A DNA stretch of 64,000 bases, taken from positions 110,877 through 174,876 of the forward strand of contig CAMYYD010000006.1 in the NCBI GenBank assembly GCA_947303395.1, read 5' to 3'. The notes below the pieces were generated by a model that was given only the letters and a program-made list of their open reading frames with translations, made no database searches and was not told the origin of the DNA. The position numbers and the translations under genes are program-made. Positions within the stretch are counted from its first letter, which is position 1, and each line of letters starts with the position of its first letter. This DNA comes from an uncultured Bacteroidales bacterium (GTDB taxonomy: Bacteria; Bacteroidota; Bacteroidia; Bacteroidales; F082). Below, piece after piece: positions 35,451 through 44,997 of this stretch.

Positions 35451-35477
35451 AAGCTCGTGAAAACGAGCTTTTATTTG
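35446..35477. terminator. Bidirectional terminator after the C10 protease
   Basis: AATAAAAGCTCGT, GAAA, ACGAGCTTTTATT: a perfect stem that includes the protease stop codon and serves the convergent ureohydrolase too. Confidence 0.9.
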
Positions 35478-35480
35478 TAA

Positions 35481-35503
35481 AATCTGTGTAATCTGTGAGA
35501 TTA
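35481..35503. repeat. ATCTGTG-type repeat ending in the ureohydrolase stop codon
   Basis: Read on the minus strand, the stop TAA leads into TCTCACAGATTACACAGATT: two copies of CACAGATT about 9 bases apart. Another case of a short repeat starting at a stop codon. Confidence 0.6.
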
Positions 35504-36523
35504 AACGATTCCGCAGAGGTGATACAGCACTCTCGCTCCAACATTTCCGTCCCATTCGGTGCCTTCACCTGGCGAGACCTCACACAAATCAAAGCCGATA
35601 ATCTCTTTTCCTGATTCCTTGATTCTGTTGAGGAGATACATTAATTCTTCGTATTCCATGCCGCCTGGAACTGGAGTGCCTGTATTTGGACAGAGCTTCG
35701 GGTCCAAACCGTCGATATCGACTGAAATATATACCTTTTCAGGTAATTCTTTCACTATTTCGTCGCAAATCTGCTTCCAGTTGGCGCCTTCATACATTCT
35801 GCGACGGTTGTCGCGGTCGTAAAACACCTTCACGCGCCCGTTGGAGTCTTTTATCAGCTGCTTTTCTTGATGGCAATAGTCACGAATTGCCACCTGCACC
35901 AGTTTCTCGACTTTTTCAAGCTTCAAGACATTGTAAAATATTGAAGCATGCGAATATTCAAAGCCTTCGAAGCGCTCGCGCAGGTCGCTGTGAGCATCAA
36001 TGTGCAGAATGCCGTACTTGACACCTATATTATTAAGGTATTGGTGATAGGGCAGAGGCGTACTGTGGTCGCCGCCTAAAAGTCCGACCTTCTTTCCTTG
36101 TTTCTGCCAAAATTCAATGCGCTCGCGCAACCAAGCGAACATCTTCTCGAAGCCGTCTTCAATGGCTTTGTATTTCGCCTCGTATTTCCAAGGGAACTCG
36201 TCGACATCGCCGTTTTCGATGCCTTCAATGATATCCTCGCTGACAGGGGCCAGCTTGTCGTGCAGTTCCCTCAATTCTTTCGGGAACTCGTCCATCCAGA
36301 TGCCTCGTTGCCACAGGTCAGGGTAGTCGTGATGGCACAAATCCACCTGCATCGAGCCGTCGAACACCGCACTCGGACCGTCGACAGTGCCTCTGTTGTA
36401 ACTCGTGGTCAACTCCCACTCCACAGGGATGATGATTATTTCTGCTTCCTCAGCTGTGCAAGGCAATCCGTAAATTCCTGAGCCTATTGCTGCCGCCGCA
36501 TTGGGGTCAAAACTCTTTTCCAT
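35501..36523 (-). CDS. Ureohydrolase (agmatinase/arginase family)
   Basis: 340 residues from the ATG at 36523 (MEKSFDPNAAA). The di-manganese motifs are present in order: GLLGGDHSTPLPY, HIDAHSDLRERFEG and SVDIDGLDPKLCPNTGTPVPGG, then FDLCEVSPGEG. Family members hydrolyse guanidino compounds (agmatine, arginine or formimidoylglutamate) releasing urea or formamide. Agmatinase is the likeliest role, feeding putrescine synthesis; a formiminoglutamase role is less likely because ftcD is present. An insertion near residues 75-115 (about EFPKELRELHDKL) is longer than in canonical agmatinases. Confidence 0.85.
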   Translation of the reverse strand: MEKSFDPNAAAAIGSGIYGLPCTAEEAEIIIIPVEWELTTSYNRGTVDGPSAVFDGSMQVDLCHHDYPDLWQRGIWMDEFPKELRELHDKLAPVSEDIIEGIENGDVDEFPWKYEAKYKAIEDGFEKMFAWLRERIEFWQKQGKKVGLLGGDHSTPLPYHQYLNNIGVKYGILHIDAHSDLRERFEGFEYSHASIFYNVLKLEKVEKLVQVAIRDYCHQEKQLIKDSNGRVKVFYDRDNRRRMYEGANWKQICDEIVKELPEKVYISVDIDGLDPKLCPNTGTPVPGGMEYEELMYLLNRIKESGKEIIGFDLCEVSPGEGTEWDGNVGARVLYHLCGIV

Positions 36524-36538
36524 TTCAAATAATTTTTG

Positions 36539-36565
36539 CAAAAATACAAAAAATACTTATTTTTG
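36539..36565. promoter_or_regulatory. Tightly packed divergent promoters
   Basis: Minus-strand TATTTTTG at 36539-36546 serves the ureohydrolase; plus-strand TATTTTTG at 36558-36565 serves the PEGA-domain gene. The two -7 elements are 11 bases apart, so the polymerase complexes should exclude each other. Confidence 0.6.
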
Positions 36566-36585
36566 CACACTTAATCATTAAAACT

Positions 36586-38004
36586 ATGTTTAGAAAAGTA
36601 TTGTTATTGGTTTTTGCGATAGTTTTGTCATTGCAACTTTTTGCTCAGCTTGAAGTGAAAGAGGGATCGTTTAAGGAAGTGGCTGGTTTTGTTAATATTA
36701 ACACCGAAAAGATGTATGACGATAACGATAAGCCGTATTCTGTTTTGAAGGTTAGGACGGAAAATATTAACGACAGGCAACGTCGTGAATTGAATTTCGG
36801 TGGCGATGCACAGACCTTTTTTGAGATAGAGTACAAAGACGGCGAAGTATGGCTTTATATTAGTTATTACGCCACTTTCCTGAAAATTTCGCATCCCGAT
36901 TTAAGCTCAACGGAGTTTTATTTTCCATTCGATATGGAGCCCAAGAAAGGTTATGAGATGACTCTGGTTAATAAACCAACTGTGGATGAGGATATCATCA
37001 AAAGACTTGAAAAACTTGAGAATGCCAATAATATGGCACAGATTGAAAAGCCTGTTGAAAAGCCTATCGAGCAACCGAAAGAGCTGCCAAAAGAACAACG
37101 CAAAGAACAACGCAAAGAACAACCGAAGGATGTCGGTTATATCACTGTAAAAACCAATCCTAAAGGCGCGTTTGTGCTTGTTGATAATAAAATCGTCGGT
37201 GTAACTCCTTATTTATCAGAGGCTTTGGAAGTTGGAAATCATAAAATTTCTGTCAGTTTGGAAGGGTATGAGCCTGAAGCAAAAAGAGTTGTGATATCTA
37301 AAGATGCAGAGACGAAAATTGAGTTTGATCTCAATGTGGAAAAGGCTGATAAACAGGAGGTTATAGTAGTAAAACAAATTATTACAGATACTGTAACAAT
37401 TAAAGATGATGCGTTTTCTGTCAGTCAGAATAAATATGTTTATTTTTCAAAAGGCAATATTCAATACAACGAATTGACTAAAACATGGCGTTTCGCTGAG
37501 AATCAATGGGATATCGTAAGTGATACTTTGAATGATTTGTTTGAATGGGAGGGTAGTATTACGAAGATGGAAGACAAGGAATGGCGCACATTGACTAAAG
37601 ACGAATGGGATTATTTGTTAAACAGACGCAAAACGAAATCTGGTGTGAGATATGCGAAAGCTGTTGTTAATGATGTAAACGGTGTGGTTTTGTTGCCAGA
37701 TAATTGGAAAGGCTCTTACAGCTTAAATAACATTAACGATAGGGGAGCGTTGTATAGCGGTAATCGCATTAAACAATCTGAATGGGAAAGAAAATTTGCG
37801 ACTTATGGTGCGATATTTTTGCCAGCTTCAGGGTATCAGCACGGTCATATCTTTCGTGTAGGTTCCGCAGGTCGCTATTGGTCGTCTTCCAAAGAATCTG
37901 GTAATAATGCTTTTTGTGTGAGTTTTACAATCAACGAGCTGGAAATCACGACTGACAACTGCAAAAACGGATTAAGTGTCCGACTCGTAAGAGATGCGGA
38001 ATAG
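36586..38004 (+). CDS. Secreted PEGA-domain protein
   Basis: 472 residues from ATG 36586 (signal peptide MFRKVLLLVFAIVLSLQLFA). Residues about 20-140 form a first globular part; residues about 160-185 are a low-complexity spacer of PKE/QRKE units (EKPVEKPIEQPKELPKEQ); residues about 187-250 are a PEGA domain (YITVKTNPKGAFVLVDNKIVG); the C-terminal 200 residues (YVYFSKGNIQYN, ASGYQHGHIFRVGSAGRYWSS, then NGLSVRLVRD) match the FISUMP-like/DUF1566 pattern found in Bacteroidota surface proteins. Likely envelope-associated; no enzymatic residues can be named. Strong terminator downstream. Confidence 0.75.
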   Translation: MFRKVLLLVFAIVLSLQLFAQLEVKEGSFKEVAGFVNINTEKMYDDNDKPYSVLKVRTENINDRQRRELNFGGDAQTFFEIEYKDGEVWLYISYYATFLKISHPDLSSTEFYFPFDMEPKKGYEMTLVNKPTVDEDIIKRLEKLENANNMAQIEKPVEKPIEQPKELPKEQRKEQRKEQPKDVGYITVKTNPKGAFVLVDNKIVGVTPYLSEALEVGNHKISVSLEGYEPEAKRVVISKDAETKIEFDLNVEKADKQEVIVVKQIITDTVTIKDDAFSVSQNKYVYFSKGNIQYNELTKTWRFAENQWDIVSDTLNDLFEWEGSITKMEDKEWRTLTKDEWDYLLNRRKTKSGVRYAKAVVNDVNGVVLLPDNWKGSYSLNNINDRGALYSGNRIKQSEWERKFATYGAIFLPASGYQHGHIFRVGSAGRYWSSSKESGNNAFCVSFTINELEITTDNCKNGLSVRLVRDAE

Positions 38005-38012
38005 ATAATATT

Positions 38013-38043
38013 AAAAAAGCCCGCCATTCGGCGGGCTTTTTTT
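38013..38043. terminator. Strong bidirectional terminator
   Basis: AAAAAAGCCCGCC, ATTC, GGCGGGCTTTTTTT between the PEGA gene (plus) and DUF1015 gene (minus). Confidence 0.93.
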
Positions 38044-38053
38044 AATCATCGGA

Positions 38054-39379
38054 TTATTCCAGTGTGTGGATCACGAGACCTGATCTGAGTTTCGGCTCAA
38101 ACCATGTGGTCTTAGGTGGCATGATGTTGCCTGTGTCAGCGATGTCGATGATCTGCTTCATGCTCACTGGATAGAGAGCGAAAGCGACCTTCATCTCGCC
38201 GCTGTCAACACGACGTTTCAACTCACCGAGGCCGCGAATGCCGCCAACGAAGTCGATACGCTTATCGGTACGTAAGTCTTTGATGCCCAGAATCTTATCC
38301 AAGACAAGGTTGCTGAGGATTGTGACGTCCAAAACGCCGATAGGATCGCTGTCGTTGAATGTACCAGGCTTTGCTGTCAACGAATACCACACACCTTCAA
38401 TGTACATTGAGAAGTTGTGAAGCTTGTTAGGCTTGTATTCTGTCGAGCACTCGCAGTGGCATGGGAACTCGCAGTTGCACTTGCCGCCGTCCTTGGTGCA
38501 GTCGCACTTGCACTCGATGTCGAAGCTCTCCTGGAGGGCTTTGAAGAAATCTTTTGTGCTCAAGCCGTTCAAATCCTTAACAACACGGTTGTAGTCGATG
38601 ACGTTCAGCTGGTTGTCAGGGAAGATAACTGTCATGAAGAAGTTGTATTCCTCTTTGCCAGTGTGGTGTGGGTTGTGCTCTTTCTTTTCCTGTCCGACCA
38701 ATGCTGCTGCAGCGCTGCGGTGGTGACCGTCGGCGATGTACATTGCAGGGACTTTCTTGTCGAACAACTCAACTAACTTGGCGATGGTAGCCTTGTCGTC
38801 GATGACCCAGAAACGGTGACCGAAACCGTCTTCCTTAGCGATGAAGTCGTAGATTGGCTTCTCGTGGCGGACGATGTTGTTGACGATGGCGTCAATCTCG
38901 TTCACTGCCGGATATGCGAAGAACACTGGTTCCACGTTGGCGTTGGTGATGCGGACGTGTTTCATACGGTCCTCTTCCTTGTCCTTACGTGTCAACTCGT
39001 GCTTCTTGATCACTTTGTTGATGTAGTCCTCGCTCCATGCGCATGCCACGATACCATACTGCCAGTGTGCGTTGGCATCTTTCGGGTTCATGCTCTGAGC
39101 GTAGATGTACAGCTTCTCTTCGTTGTCCTGGACGAGCCATCCGTAGTCTTTGAACATGTTGAAGTTCTCAACAACTTTGATGTAAGTCTCAAGGTCGCTG
39201 TCTTTGTGGCCGGCCGGAAGGTCGATTTCAGCCTTGGTCACGTGGAGAAGGCTGTAAGGATTGCCTTTGCATTCCTCGCGAGCTTCCTCTGTGTTCAAAA
39301 CGTCGTATGGTCTTGAAGCTAATTTCTCAACGATATCAACCGGTGGACGATATCCTTTGAAAGGTCTTATAACTGACAT
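38054..39379 (-). CDS. DUF1015 family protein with a cysteine-rich insert
   Basis: 441 residues, starting MSVIRPFKGYRPP, which is typical for DUF1015; FWVIDDKATIAKLVELF and YIADGHHRSAAAALV are the other conserved blocks. The family has no firmly proven activity. It is last in a serC-serA-DUF1015 minus-strand cluster, a conserved arrangement that suggests a role in serine metabolism (inference). An insert at residues about 288-312 holds eight cysteines in CxC pairs (ECKCDC, KCNC, CHCEC), like a metallothionein-type metal site, and is not part of the usual domain as I know it. Confidence 0.85.
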   Translation of the reverse strand: MSVIRPFKGYRPPVDIVEKLASRPYDVLNTEEAREECKGNPYSLLHVTKAEIDLPAGHKDSDLETYIKVVENFNMFKDYGWLVQDNEEKLYIYAQSMNPKDANAHWQYGIVACAWSEDYINKVIKKHELTRKDKEEDRMKHVRITNANVEPVFFAYPAVNEIDAIVNNIVRHEKPIYDFIAKEDGFGHRFWVIDDKATIAKLVELFDKKVPAMYIADGHHRSAAAALVGQEKKEHNPHHTGKEEYNFFMTVIFPDNQLNVIDYNRVVKDLNGLSTKDFFKALQESFDIECKCDCTKDGGKCNCEFPCHCECSTEYKPNKLHNFSMYIEGVWYSLTAKPGTFNDSDPIGVLDVTILSNLVLDKILGIKDLRTDKRIDFVGGIRGLGELKRRVDSGEMKVAFALYPVSMKQIIDIADTGNIMPPKTTWFEPKLRSGLVIHTLE

Positions 39380-39391
39380 ATTGTTTCGTTT

Positions 39392-40309
39392 TTATTTGTT
39401 AACCTGGAATTTTGTGCAACCGTCTTTGAAGAAGCCCACGATCTGGCGAGCTGCTGCAAGACCTGCGTTCATGTTAGCCTCAGCTGTCTCAGCACCCTGT
39501 TTCTTAGGTGTTGCGAAGAAACGTGGAGCGAACTGTGCCAATGCCTCTGCGTTTGCCGGAGCGATATCGGTGACATACTTGAAATCTGCTCTTTCAGCGA
39601 GCATCTTCTCCATGTCAGCCTCGTTGATGACTTCCTTACGAGCTGTGTTGACCAAGCAACCACCCTTAGGCATCTTTGAAAGAAGAGCGTAGTTGATGCT
39701 GTTCTTTGTCTGGTCGTTTGCCGGGATGTGCAATGAGATGTAGTCGCAGTGTGCGTAGAGTTCCTCGAGTGTTGCAGGAACGTGAACGCCTTCAGCTTCC
39801 ATCTTCTCTGTTGGTACGAATGGGTCGAATGCCCAGACTTCCATGCCGAGAGCCTTGGCTTTCTCAGCCACGAGGCGGCCGACGTTACCGTAAGCCTGGA
39901 TACCGACTCTCTTGCCCTTCAATTCGCAACCTGTGCCAGGTTTGAATGTGTTACGGGCCATGTAGATCATCATACCGATTGCCAACTCAGCGACTGCGTT
40001 TGAGTTCTGACCTGGTGTGTTCATTGCCACGATGCCTCTTGCTGTGCAAGCTGCGAGGTCGAGGTTGTCGAAACCTGCGCCGGCGCGAACCACGATCTTG
40101 AGGTTCTTGGCGTGGTCGATGACTTCCTTGGTCACCTTGTCTGAACGCACGATGAGAGCGTCAGCGTCAGCGACTGCATCGTAGAATTGCTGAACATCAG
40201 TATATTTCTCGAGTTTTGCGAAGCTGTAACCAGCTTCTTCAACTATTTTCTGGATTCCATTGACAGCTGCTGCTGAGAATGGCTTTTCTGTTGCAACTAA
40301 TACTTTCAT
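39392..40309 (-). CDS. serA: D-3-phosphoglycerate dehydrogenase, short Lys-type
   Basis: 305 residues from ATG 40309. It oxidises 3-phosphoglycerate to 3-phosphohydroxypyruvate, the first step of serine synthesis. It has the NAD-binding loop GIQAYGNVGRLVAEKA, the substrate Arg in VVRAGAGFDNLDL and the catalytic Arg in NTARKEVIN. There is no ACT regulatory domain. Where most relatives have TPH, this protein has TPKK (Lys269), as reported for the Entamoeba enzyme of Bacteroides-like type. serC lies upstream, separated by a 7-mer repeat array. Confidence 0.93.
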   Translation of the reverse strand: MKVLVATEKPFSAAAVNGIQKIVEEAGYSFAKLEKYTDVQQFYDAVADADALIVRSDKVTKEVIDHAKNLKIVVRAGAGFDNLDLAACTARGIVAMNTPGQNSNAVAELAIGMMIYMARNTFKPGTGCELKGKRVGIQAYGNVGRLVAEKAKALGMEVWAFDPFVPTEKMEAEGVHVPATLEELYAHCDYISLHIPANDQTKNSINYALLSKMPKGGCLVNTARKEVINEADMEKMLAERADFKYVTDIAPANAEALAQFAPRFFATPKKQGAETAEANMNAGLAAARQIVGFFKDGCTKFQVNK

Positions 40310-40357
40310 GATTTTTGTATTTATCAAATTTTGAAAGACTTTAAACCCTAATCTAAT

Positions 40358-40391
40358 GACTAAGGTCTAAAGTCTAACGTCTAAAGTCTTA
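40358..40391. repeat. 7-mer array anchored on the serC stop codon
   Basis: GACTAAGGTCTAAAGTCTAA and CGTCTAAAGTC end in TTA, which is the serC stop on the minus strand. On the sense strand serC ends TAAGACTTTAGACGTTAGAC. It lies in the serC-serA gap. Confidence 0.85.
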
Positions 40392-41486
40392 TTTATTAGC
40401 TTTTTCGAAATCTTGCATGCACTGTACGAGAGCCTCAACTGACTCGATTGGGCAGGCGTTGTATAATGAAGCGCGGAAGCCGCCGACTGAACGGTGACCC
40501 TTGATACCGACCATGCCGCGTTCTTTTGCGAATGCCATGAAAGCGTCCTGGAGGTCTTCACGACCTGGAGCCATCACCCAGCAGTGGTTCATGATTGAAC
40601 GTGAGTCTTTCTCAGCTGTACCGACGAACATTGAGTTGCGGTCGATTTCTTCGTAGAGGAGGTTTGACTTCTTGACTGCGAGCTTGTTCATAGCCTCGAC
40701 ACCGCCGATGGTGTCCTTTAACCACTTCAATGTCTCGTGCATGACGAAGATAGGAAGTACTGGAGGTGTGTTGAACATACTGACGTTCTTAGCTTCTTCA
40801 GCAGCGTGTGTCTTATAGTCAACCATTGTTGGAAGTGGGTTCATATAAGCACGGTCGCCGATGTTGCCGAGGAGGTCTTTGCGGACGATGACGAATGTCA
40901 CGCCAGCAGGACCGACGTTCTTCTGAGCGCCACCGTAGATCAAACCGTATTTCTTCACGTCGACTGGACGGCTCATGATATCTGATGACATATCAGCAAC
41001 GAGTGTCACCGGGCAATCCATATCGGTGCGGATCTCTGTACCGTAGATTGTGTTGTTTGTTGTGATGTGGAAGTAGTCAGCATCTGTTGGGATTGTGTAG
41101 CCCTTCGGGATGTATGTGTAGTTCTTGTCTTCTGATGAAGCGACGATGTCGACTTTACCGAACAACTTAGCTTCTTTAGCGGCTTTCTTTGCCCAAACAC
41201 CTGTCTGGAGGTAAGCAGCTTTTGTCTTCAGAAGGTTAGCTGGCACTGTGAAGAACTGTGTGCTTGCGCCACCACCGAGGAAGAGGACCTCATATTCTGC
41301 TGGAATATTGAGGATGTCGCGCCATAACTGGCGTGTTTCTTCCATGATACGCTCCCAACCTGGAGTACGGTGTGAAATTTCCATCAAACCGATACCTGTG
41401 TTGTCAAAATTGCGAATTGCGTTGATTGTTGATTCAACGGCTTCTTTTGGAAGGACGCATGGTCCCGCATTGAAATTGTGTTTCAT
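40389..41486 (-). CDS. serC: Phosphoserine aminotransferase
   Basis: 365 residues, class V PLP enzyme. It converts 3-phosphohydroxypyruvate plus glutamate to O-phosphoserine (and can serve pyridoxal phosphate synthesis). Signatures: [41 protein letters not shown], and the PLP-Lys region [22 protein letters not shown]. Normal length. The promoter TAACTTTG (minus) is at 41551-41558; serA and DUF1015 follow. No phosphoserine phosphatase gene is in the cluster. Confidence 0.96.
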   Translation of the reverse strand: MKHNFNAGPCVLPKEAVESTINAIRNFDNTGIGLMEISHRTPGWERIMEETRQLWRDILNIPAEYEVLFLGGGASTQFFTVPANLLKTKAAYLQTGVWAKKAAKEAKLFGKVDIVASSEDKNYTYIPKGYTIPTDADYFHITTNNTIYGTEIRTDMDCPVTLVADMSSDIMSRPVDVKKYGLIYGGAQKNVGPAGVTFVIVRKDLLGNIGDRAYMNPLPTMVDYKTHAAEEAKNVSMFNTPPVLPIFVMHETLKWLKDTIGGVEAMNKLAVKKSNLLYEEIDRNSMFVGTAEKDSRSIMNHCWVMAPGREDLQDAFMAFAKERGMVGIKGHRSVGGFRASLYNACPIESVEALVQCMQDFEKANK

Positions 41487-41550
41487 TACGTTATATTTTA
41501 AGTTTATAAATTTAGAAATACCTTATTTATTTTATGCTTTTTCAGCGTTG

Positions 41551-41558
41551 CAAAGTTA
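41551..41558 (-). promoter_or_regulatory. serC operon promoter
   Basis: TAACTTTG followed by CAACG on the minus strand; the leader to the serC start is about 55 bases. Confidence 0.6.
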
Positions 41559-41585
41559 GTAAATAAAACAATATAAAACACAAAA

Positions 41586-41603
41586 GATAAAAATCTTTTT
41601 ATC
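41586..41603 (-). terminator. Hairpin GATAAAAA...TTTTTATC
   Basis: A perfect 7-bp stem around a short loop between the small gene at 41644 and serC, both on the minus strand. AT-rich; may be a weak terminator for the small gene. Confidence 0.4.
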
Positions 41604-41643
41604 CCATGTAAAACGCTTGATAATCAATGAAAAAGGGGAGATG

Positions 41644-41814
41644 TTAATCTATTGCCGGGAAATATTGTTCCTCATATTCGTTCACAATCCTCGTCATAAC
41701 AGCCATTTCTAAGGCATCGCGGCTGTTGACCGGTGACTCGCCACCAGCCAAAAGGAAAAGCTCTTCATAGCGCATCAGCGCAAACTCGTACAGTTCTTTA
41801 GCAATCTTAATCAT
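41644..41814 (-). CDS. Small hypothetical protein (56 residues)
   Basis: The start at 41814 is chosen because AAGGAGG lies just upstream (minus strand) at proper spacing; a longer frame to 41847 would include the ribosome-binding site. The protein (MIKIAKELYEFALMRYEELF ...) is predicted to be mostly helical and acidic and ends YFPAID. It has its own promoter (TATTTTTG, minus, 41845-41852) and a possible terminator. I do not recognise the family; similar small helical proteins are common between housekeeping genes in this order. Confidence 0.6.
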   Translation of the reverse strand: MIKIAKELYEFALMRYEELFLLAGGESPVNSRDALEMAVMTRIVNEYEEQYFPAID

Positions 41815-42027
41815 GAGTTCCTCCTTATTTATAACTTGACACTGCAAAAATAAATGATGTTTTTGAAAAAAGCAAGGAAAAATGAAAATTTTTATTTTTA
41901 TTTGACGATGGTGAATCTTTGGCAGAAATCATGACATTTTTTCAGTTTTTGTAATGTGTTGAAAATCAATGCGAAGAAAAATTAAAAAAATTTTTAAAAA
42001 AAATGCTTCACGTATTGAAAAATGTTG

Positions 42028-42035
42028 TATTTTTG
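42028..42035 (+). promoter_or_regulatory. rpmE2 promoter with CCGTCCGAA leader
   Basis: TATTTTTG followed by CCGTCCGAATTGAAAGG; compare rpmG (CAGTCCGAAAATTTGAAAGG). TTG near 42015 may be the -33 box. Confidence 0.7.
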
Positions 42036-42066
42036 CCGTCCGAATTGAAAGGAAAATTATACAGCA

Positions 42067-42333
42067 ATGAAAAAAGACATACATCCAAAGAATTACAGAC
42101 TGGTCGTGTTTAAAGACATGTCAAACGACCACGCTTTTATGTCACGTTCCACCATCAATACCAAAGAGACTATCGTTTGGGAAGACGGCAATGAGTATCC
42201 ACTGGTGAAACTTGAGATTTCAAACACATCACACCCATTCTACACTGGTAAGATGAAACTTGTCGACACTGCAGGTCGCGTTGATAAATTCAACAACAAG
42301 TACAAAAAATTCCAGGAAGCTAAGAAAAAATAA
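42067..42333 (+). CDS. rpmE2: 50S ribosomal protein L31 type B
   Basis: 88 residues ([20 protein letters not shown]). [13 protein letters not shown] and [24 protein letters not shown] are typical for L31 type B. It lacks the zinc-binding Cys residues of the C+ form. Monocistronic, with a strong terminator at 42374. Confidence 0.95.
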   Translation: MKKDIHPKNYRLVVFKDMSNDHAFMSRSTINTKETIVWEDGNEYPLVKLEISNTSHPFYTGKMKLVDTAGRVDKFNNKYKKFQEAKKK

Positions 42334-42373
42334 TCCCAGAATAGGTTTGTTAAATTTTTCATAATGAAGTTTT

Positions 42374-42405
42374 GCCCTTGCCAGAAATGACAAGGGCTTT
42401 TTTTG
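42374..42405 (+). terminator. rpmE2 terminator
   Basis: GCCCTTG, loop CCAGAAATGA, CAAGGGC, then a T-run. Confidence 0.85.
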
Positions 42406-42444
42406 GCACGATTTTTGATAGACACAGTCTGAAAAAACGTTTTT

Positions 42445-44940
42445 ATGGATAATAAAATCAACCACGATATAATCCTCAGCGACATAATTGAGGCTGACAC
42501 AGAATATATTCCGCTGTTTTCGCCGGAAGACGAGAAACGTATGATCGACGCGCAACTGCCGGAAGAGCTGCCAATAATGGCTCTGCGTAACGCAGTGCTG
42601 TTCCCGGGCGTCGTCATCCCGATCACTGTGGGACGCAACAAGACCATCCGCCTTGTGAAGGACGCATATAAAAAAGGTATGGACATTGGTGTCATCACTC
42701 AACGCGACGCCAAGGTGGAAGACCCGCAGCAAGCCGACCTTTTTGAAATTGGTACCATCGCGCAGGTCATGAAGACACTGGAGATGCCTGACGGAAACAC
42801 CACTGTCATCATTCAGGGAAAACGCCGTTTCAAACTGGAGGAGATAACAGAGACTGAGCCTTATCTGAGAGGCAGAATCACTCCGTTTGGCGATAACTCA
42901 CCAGTGCCACGCGACCGCCAGTTCAAAGCTTTGATCCAGAGCATCAAGGACATGGCGATGCAGATCGTGCAGAAGTCGGGAGCAGTGCCGTTTGAGGCCA
43001 CGTTCGCCATCCGCAACATTGAGAGCCCTTGGTTTATGGTCAACTTCATTGCGAGTAACCTCGTAGCAAAGATGGAAGACCGCCAGAAACTGTTGGAAAT
43101 CAACGATATAACCAAGTTTGCCAACGAGCTTCTGAAGTTCCTCAACAAAGAGATGCAGATGGTCGACCTGAAACAGCAGATTCAGAGCAAGGTGAAGACC
43201 GACCTTGATAAACAACAGCGTGAATATCTTCTTAATCAACAACTTAGGACTATCCAGGAAGAGCTTGGCGGTACGCCTAACGAGCAGGATGTTAAGGATT
43301 TGAAGGCAAAGGCTGCGAAGAAGAAATGGAGCAAGGAGGTGGCGGAGGTGTTCGAAAAAGAGCTCCAGAAGATGCAGCGCATGAATCCGCAGCAAGCCGA
43401 CTATGGCGTCCAGCATAACTATCTTGAGACTCTCGTAGAGTTGCCTTGGAATGAGTATACAAAGGACAATTTTGACCTCGAACATGCACAGAAAGTGCTC
43501 GACAAAGACCATTTCGGACTTGAGAAAATCAAGGATAGGATAGTGGAGCATCTGGCGGTTTTGAAGCTGAAAAACGACATGAAATCCCCGATTTTGTGCT
43601 TGGTTGGACCTCCTGGCGTTGGTAAGACATCGTTGGGTAAGTCGATAGCTAAAGCGTTGGGACGCAAATACATACGCATGTCGTTGGGCGGTGTTAGAGA
43701 TGAATCTGAGCTTCGTGGACACCGTAAGACATACATCGGCGCAATGCCTGGTAGGATTATTCAAAATCTGAAGAAGGCGAAGTCGTCGAACCCTGTCTTT
43801 ATCCTCGACGAAATCGACAAGGTGAGCGGTAACAACATCAACGGCGATCCGCAGGCTGCCTTGCTCGAAATCCTTGATCCTGAACAGAATAACACATTCA
43901 ACGATAACTTCATCGAGTTGGATTACGACCTCTCGAAGGTGATGTTTATAGCCACCGCGAATAACCTTCAGACCATCCATCCGGCCTTGCGCGACAGAAT
44001 GGAAATCATAGATTTGAACGGCTATCTGCGAGAGGAGAAATATCAGATTGCAAAACGCCATTTGATTCCAAAACAGCTCAAGGAACACGGCTTGAAGGCA
44101 AAAGATGTGCAGTTTTCAGAAGAGATAATCTATAAAATCATTGACGACTACACTCGTGAAGCTGGTGTGCGTTCACTTGAACGCAAAATTGCCGATGTGA
44201 TTCGCAAGAAGGCGAAAGCTATTGTTGTTGGTGGCGATTACGAGAAGAAAGTCACTGAAGATGACCTCAAGAAAGCCCTTGGCGTGCCTATGCATCACGA
44301 TGAGGAAGAGGTGAAACACACCATGCCTGGCGTTGCCATCGGATTGGCGTGGACGCCAGTCGGCGGCGAGATTCTGTCGATTGAAGTCAGCTTGAGCAGG
44401 GGACACGGTCAGTTGAACATGACAGGCAACCTTGGCGACGTGATGAAGGAGTCGGCAACAATAGCATACGAGTTTATTAAAGCACATGCCAATGAATTGA
44501 AAATAAATCCGATAGTGTTTGAGGAATGGAACGTTCACATTCATGTTCCGGAAGGCGCTACGCCTAAAGACGGCCCATCAGCAGGTATCACCATGCTGAC
44601 AGCACTGACATCAGCATTCACGCAGCGTCGTGTCAAGGACAAGCTCGCGATGACAGGCGAAATCACGCTCCGTGGCAGGGTTTTGCCGGTTGGAGGCATT
44701 CAGGAGAAGATGCTTGCTGCTAAGCGCAACGCCGTGACAGATGTCATTTTGTCACTTGACAACGAGCGCGACTTTATGGACATCAAGCCTGAATACATTG
44801 AAGGTCTGCAGTTCCATTTCGTCGACAACATGCTCGAGGTTTTGGACCTTGCATTAGAGAAGGAACAAGAGGTTAACGCGTTGGATTATAATAAGTTTTT
44901 GGTAGATTCGCACCGTAAGGTTACGGGATTTAAGGCGTAA
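42445..44940 (+). CDS. lon: ATP-dependent protease La
   Basis: 831 residues, full Lon. N-terminal substrate domain ([18 protein letters not shown]), coiled-coil middle ([21 protein letters not shown]), AAA+ module with Walker [16 protein letters not shown] (near residue 388) and Walker [11 protein letters not shown], and a C-terminal serine-lysine protease domain with the catalytic Ser in [11 protein letters not shown] (about 712) and a Lys in [14 protein letters not shown]. It degrades misfolded and regulatory proteins in the cytoplasm. It stands alone, with a small RNA gene 57 bases downstream. Confidence 0.97.
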   Translation: MDNKINHDIILSDIIEADTEYIPLFSPEDEKRMIDAQLPEELPIMALRNAVLFPGVVIPITVGRNKTIRLVKDAYKKGMDIGVITQRDAKVEDPQQADLFEIGTIAQVMKTLEMPDGNTTVIIQGKRRFKLEEITETEPYLRGRITPFGDNSPVPRDRQFKALIQSIKDMAMQIVQKSGAVPFEATFAIRNIESPWFMVNFIASNLVAKMEDRQKLLEINDITKFANELLKFLNKEMQMVDLKQQIQSKVKTDLDKQQREYLLNQQLRTIQEELGGTPNEQDVKDLKAKAAKKKWSKEVAEVFEKELQKMQRMNPQQADYGVQHNYLETLVELPWNEYTKDNFDLEHAQKVLDKDHFGLEKIKDRIVEHLAVLKLKNDMKSPILCLVGPPGVGKTSLGKSIAKALGRKYIRMSLGGVRDESELRGHRKTYIGAMPGRIIQNLKKAKSSNPVFILDEIDKVSGNNINGDPQAALLEILDPEQNNTFNDNFIELDYDLSKVMFIATANNLQTIHPALRDRMEIIDLNGYLREEKYQIAKRHLIPKQLKEHGLKAKDVQFSEEIIYKIIDDYTREAGVRSLERKIADVIRKKAKAIVVGGDYEKKVTEDDLKKALGVPMHHDEEEVKHTMPGVAIGLAWTPVGGEILSIEVSLSRGHGQLNMTGNLGDVMKESATIAYEFIKAHANELKINPIVFEEWNVHIHVPEGATPKDGPSAGITMLTALTSAFTQRRVKDKLAMTGEITLRGRVLPVGGIQEKMLAAKRNAVTDVILSLDNERDFMDIKPEYIEGLQFHFVDNMLEVLDLALEKEQEVNALDYNKFLVDSHRKVTGFKA

Positions 44941-44997
44941 ACAAATATTTTTTTATAAATATATCGCAATTTTAAAATATTTTGTACCTTTGCAACG

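Noticed and set aside
35501..36523. Formimidoylglutamase (hutG)
   Set aside because: The bifunctional ftcD already provides the folate route for formiminoglutamate, and the gene is far from the hut operon; agmatinase-type is more likely, though not proven.
42898..44088. 396-codon open frame antisense to lon
   Set aside because: It mirrors lon codon by codon, has no promoter or family resemblance, and lon is certain.
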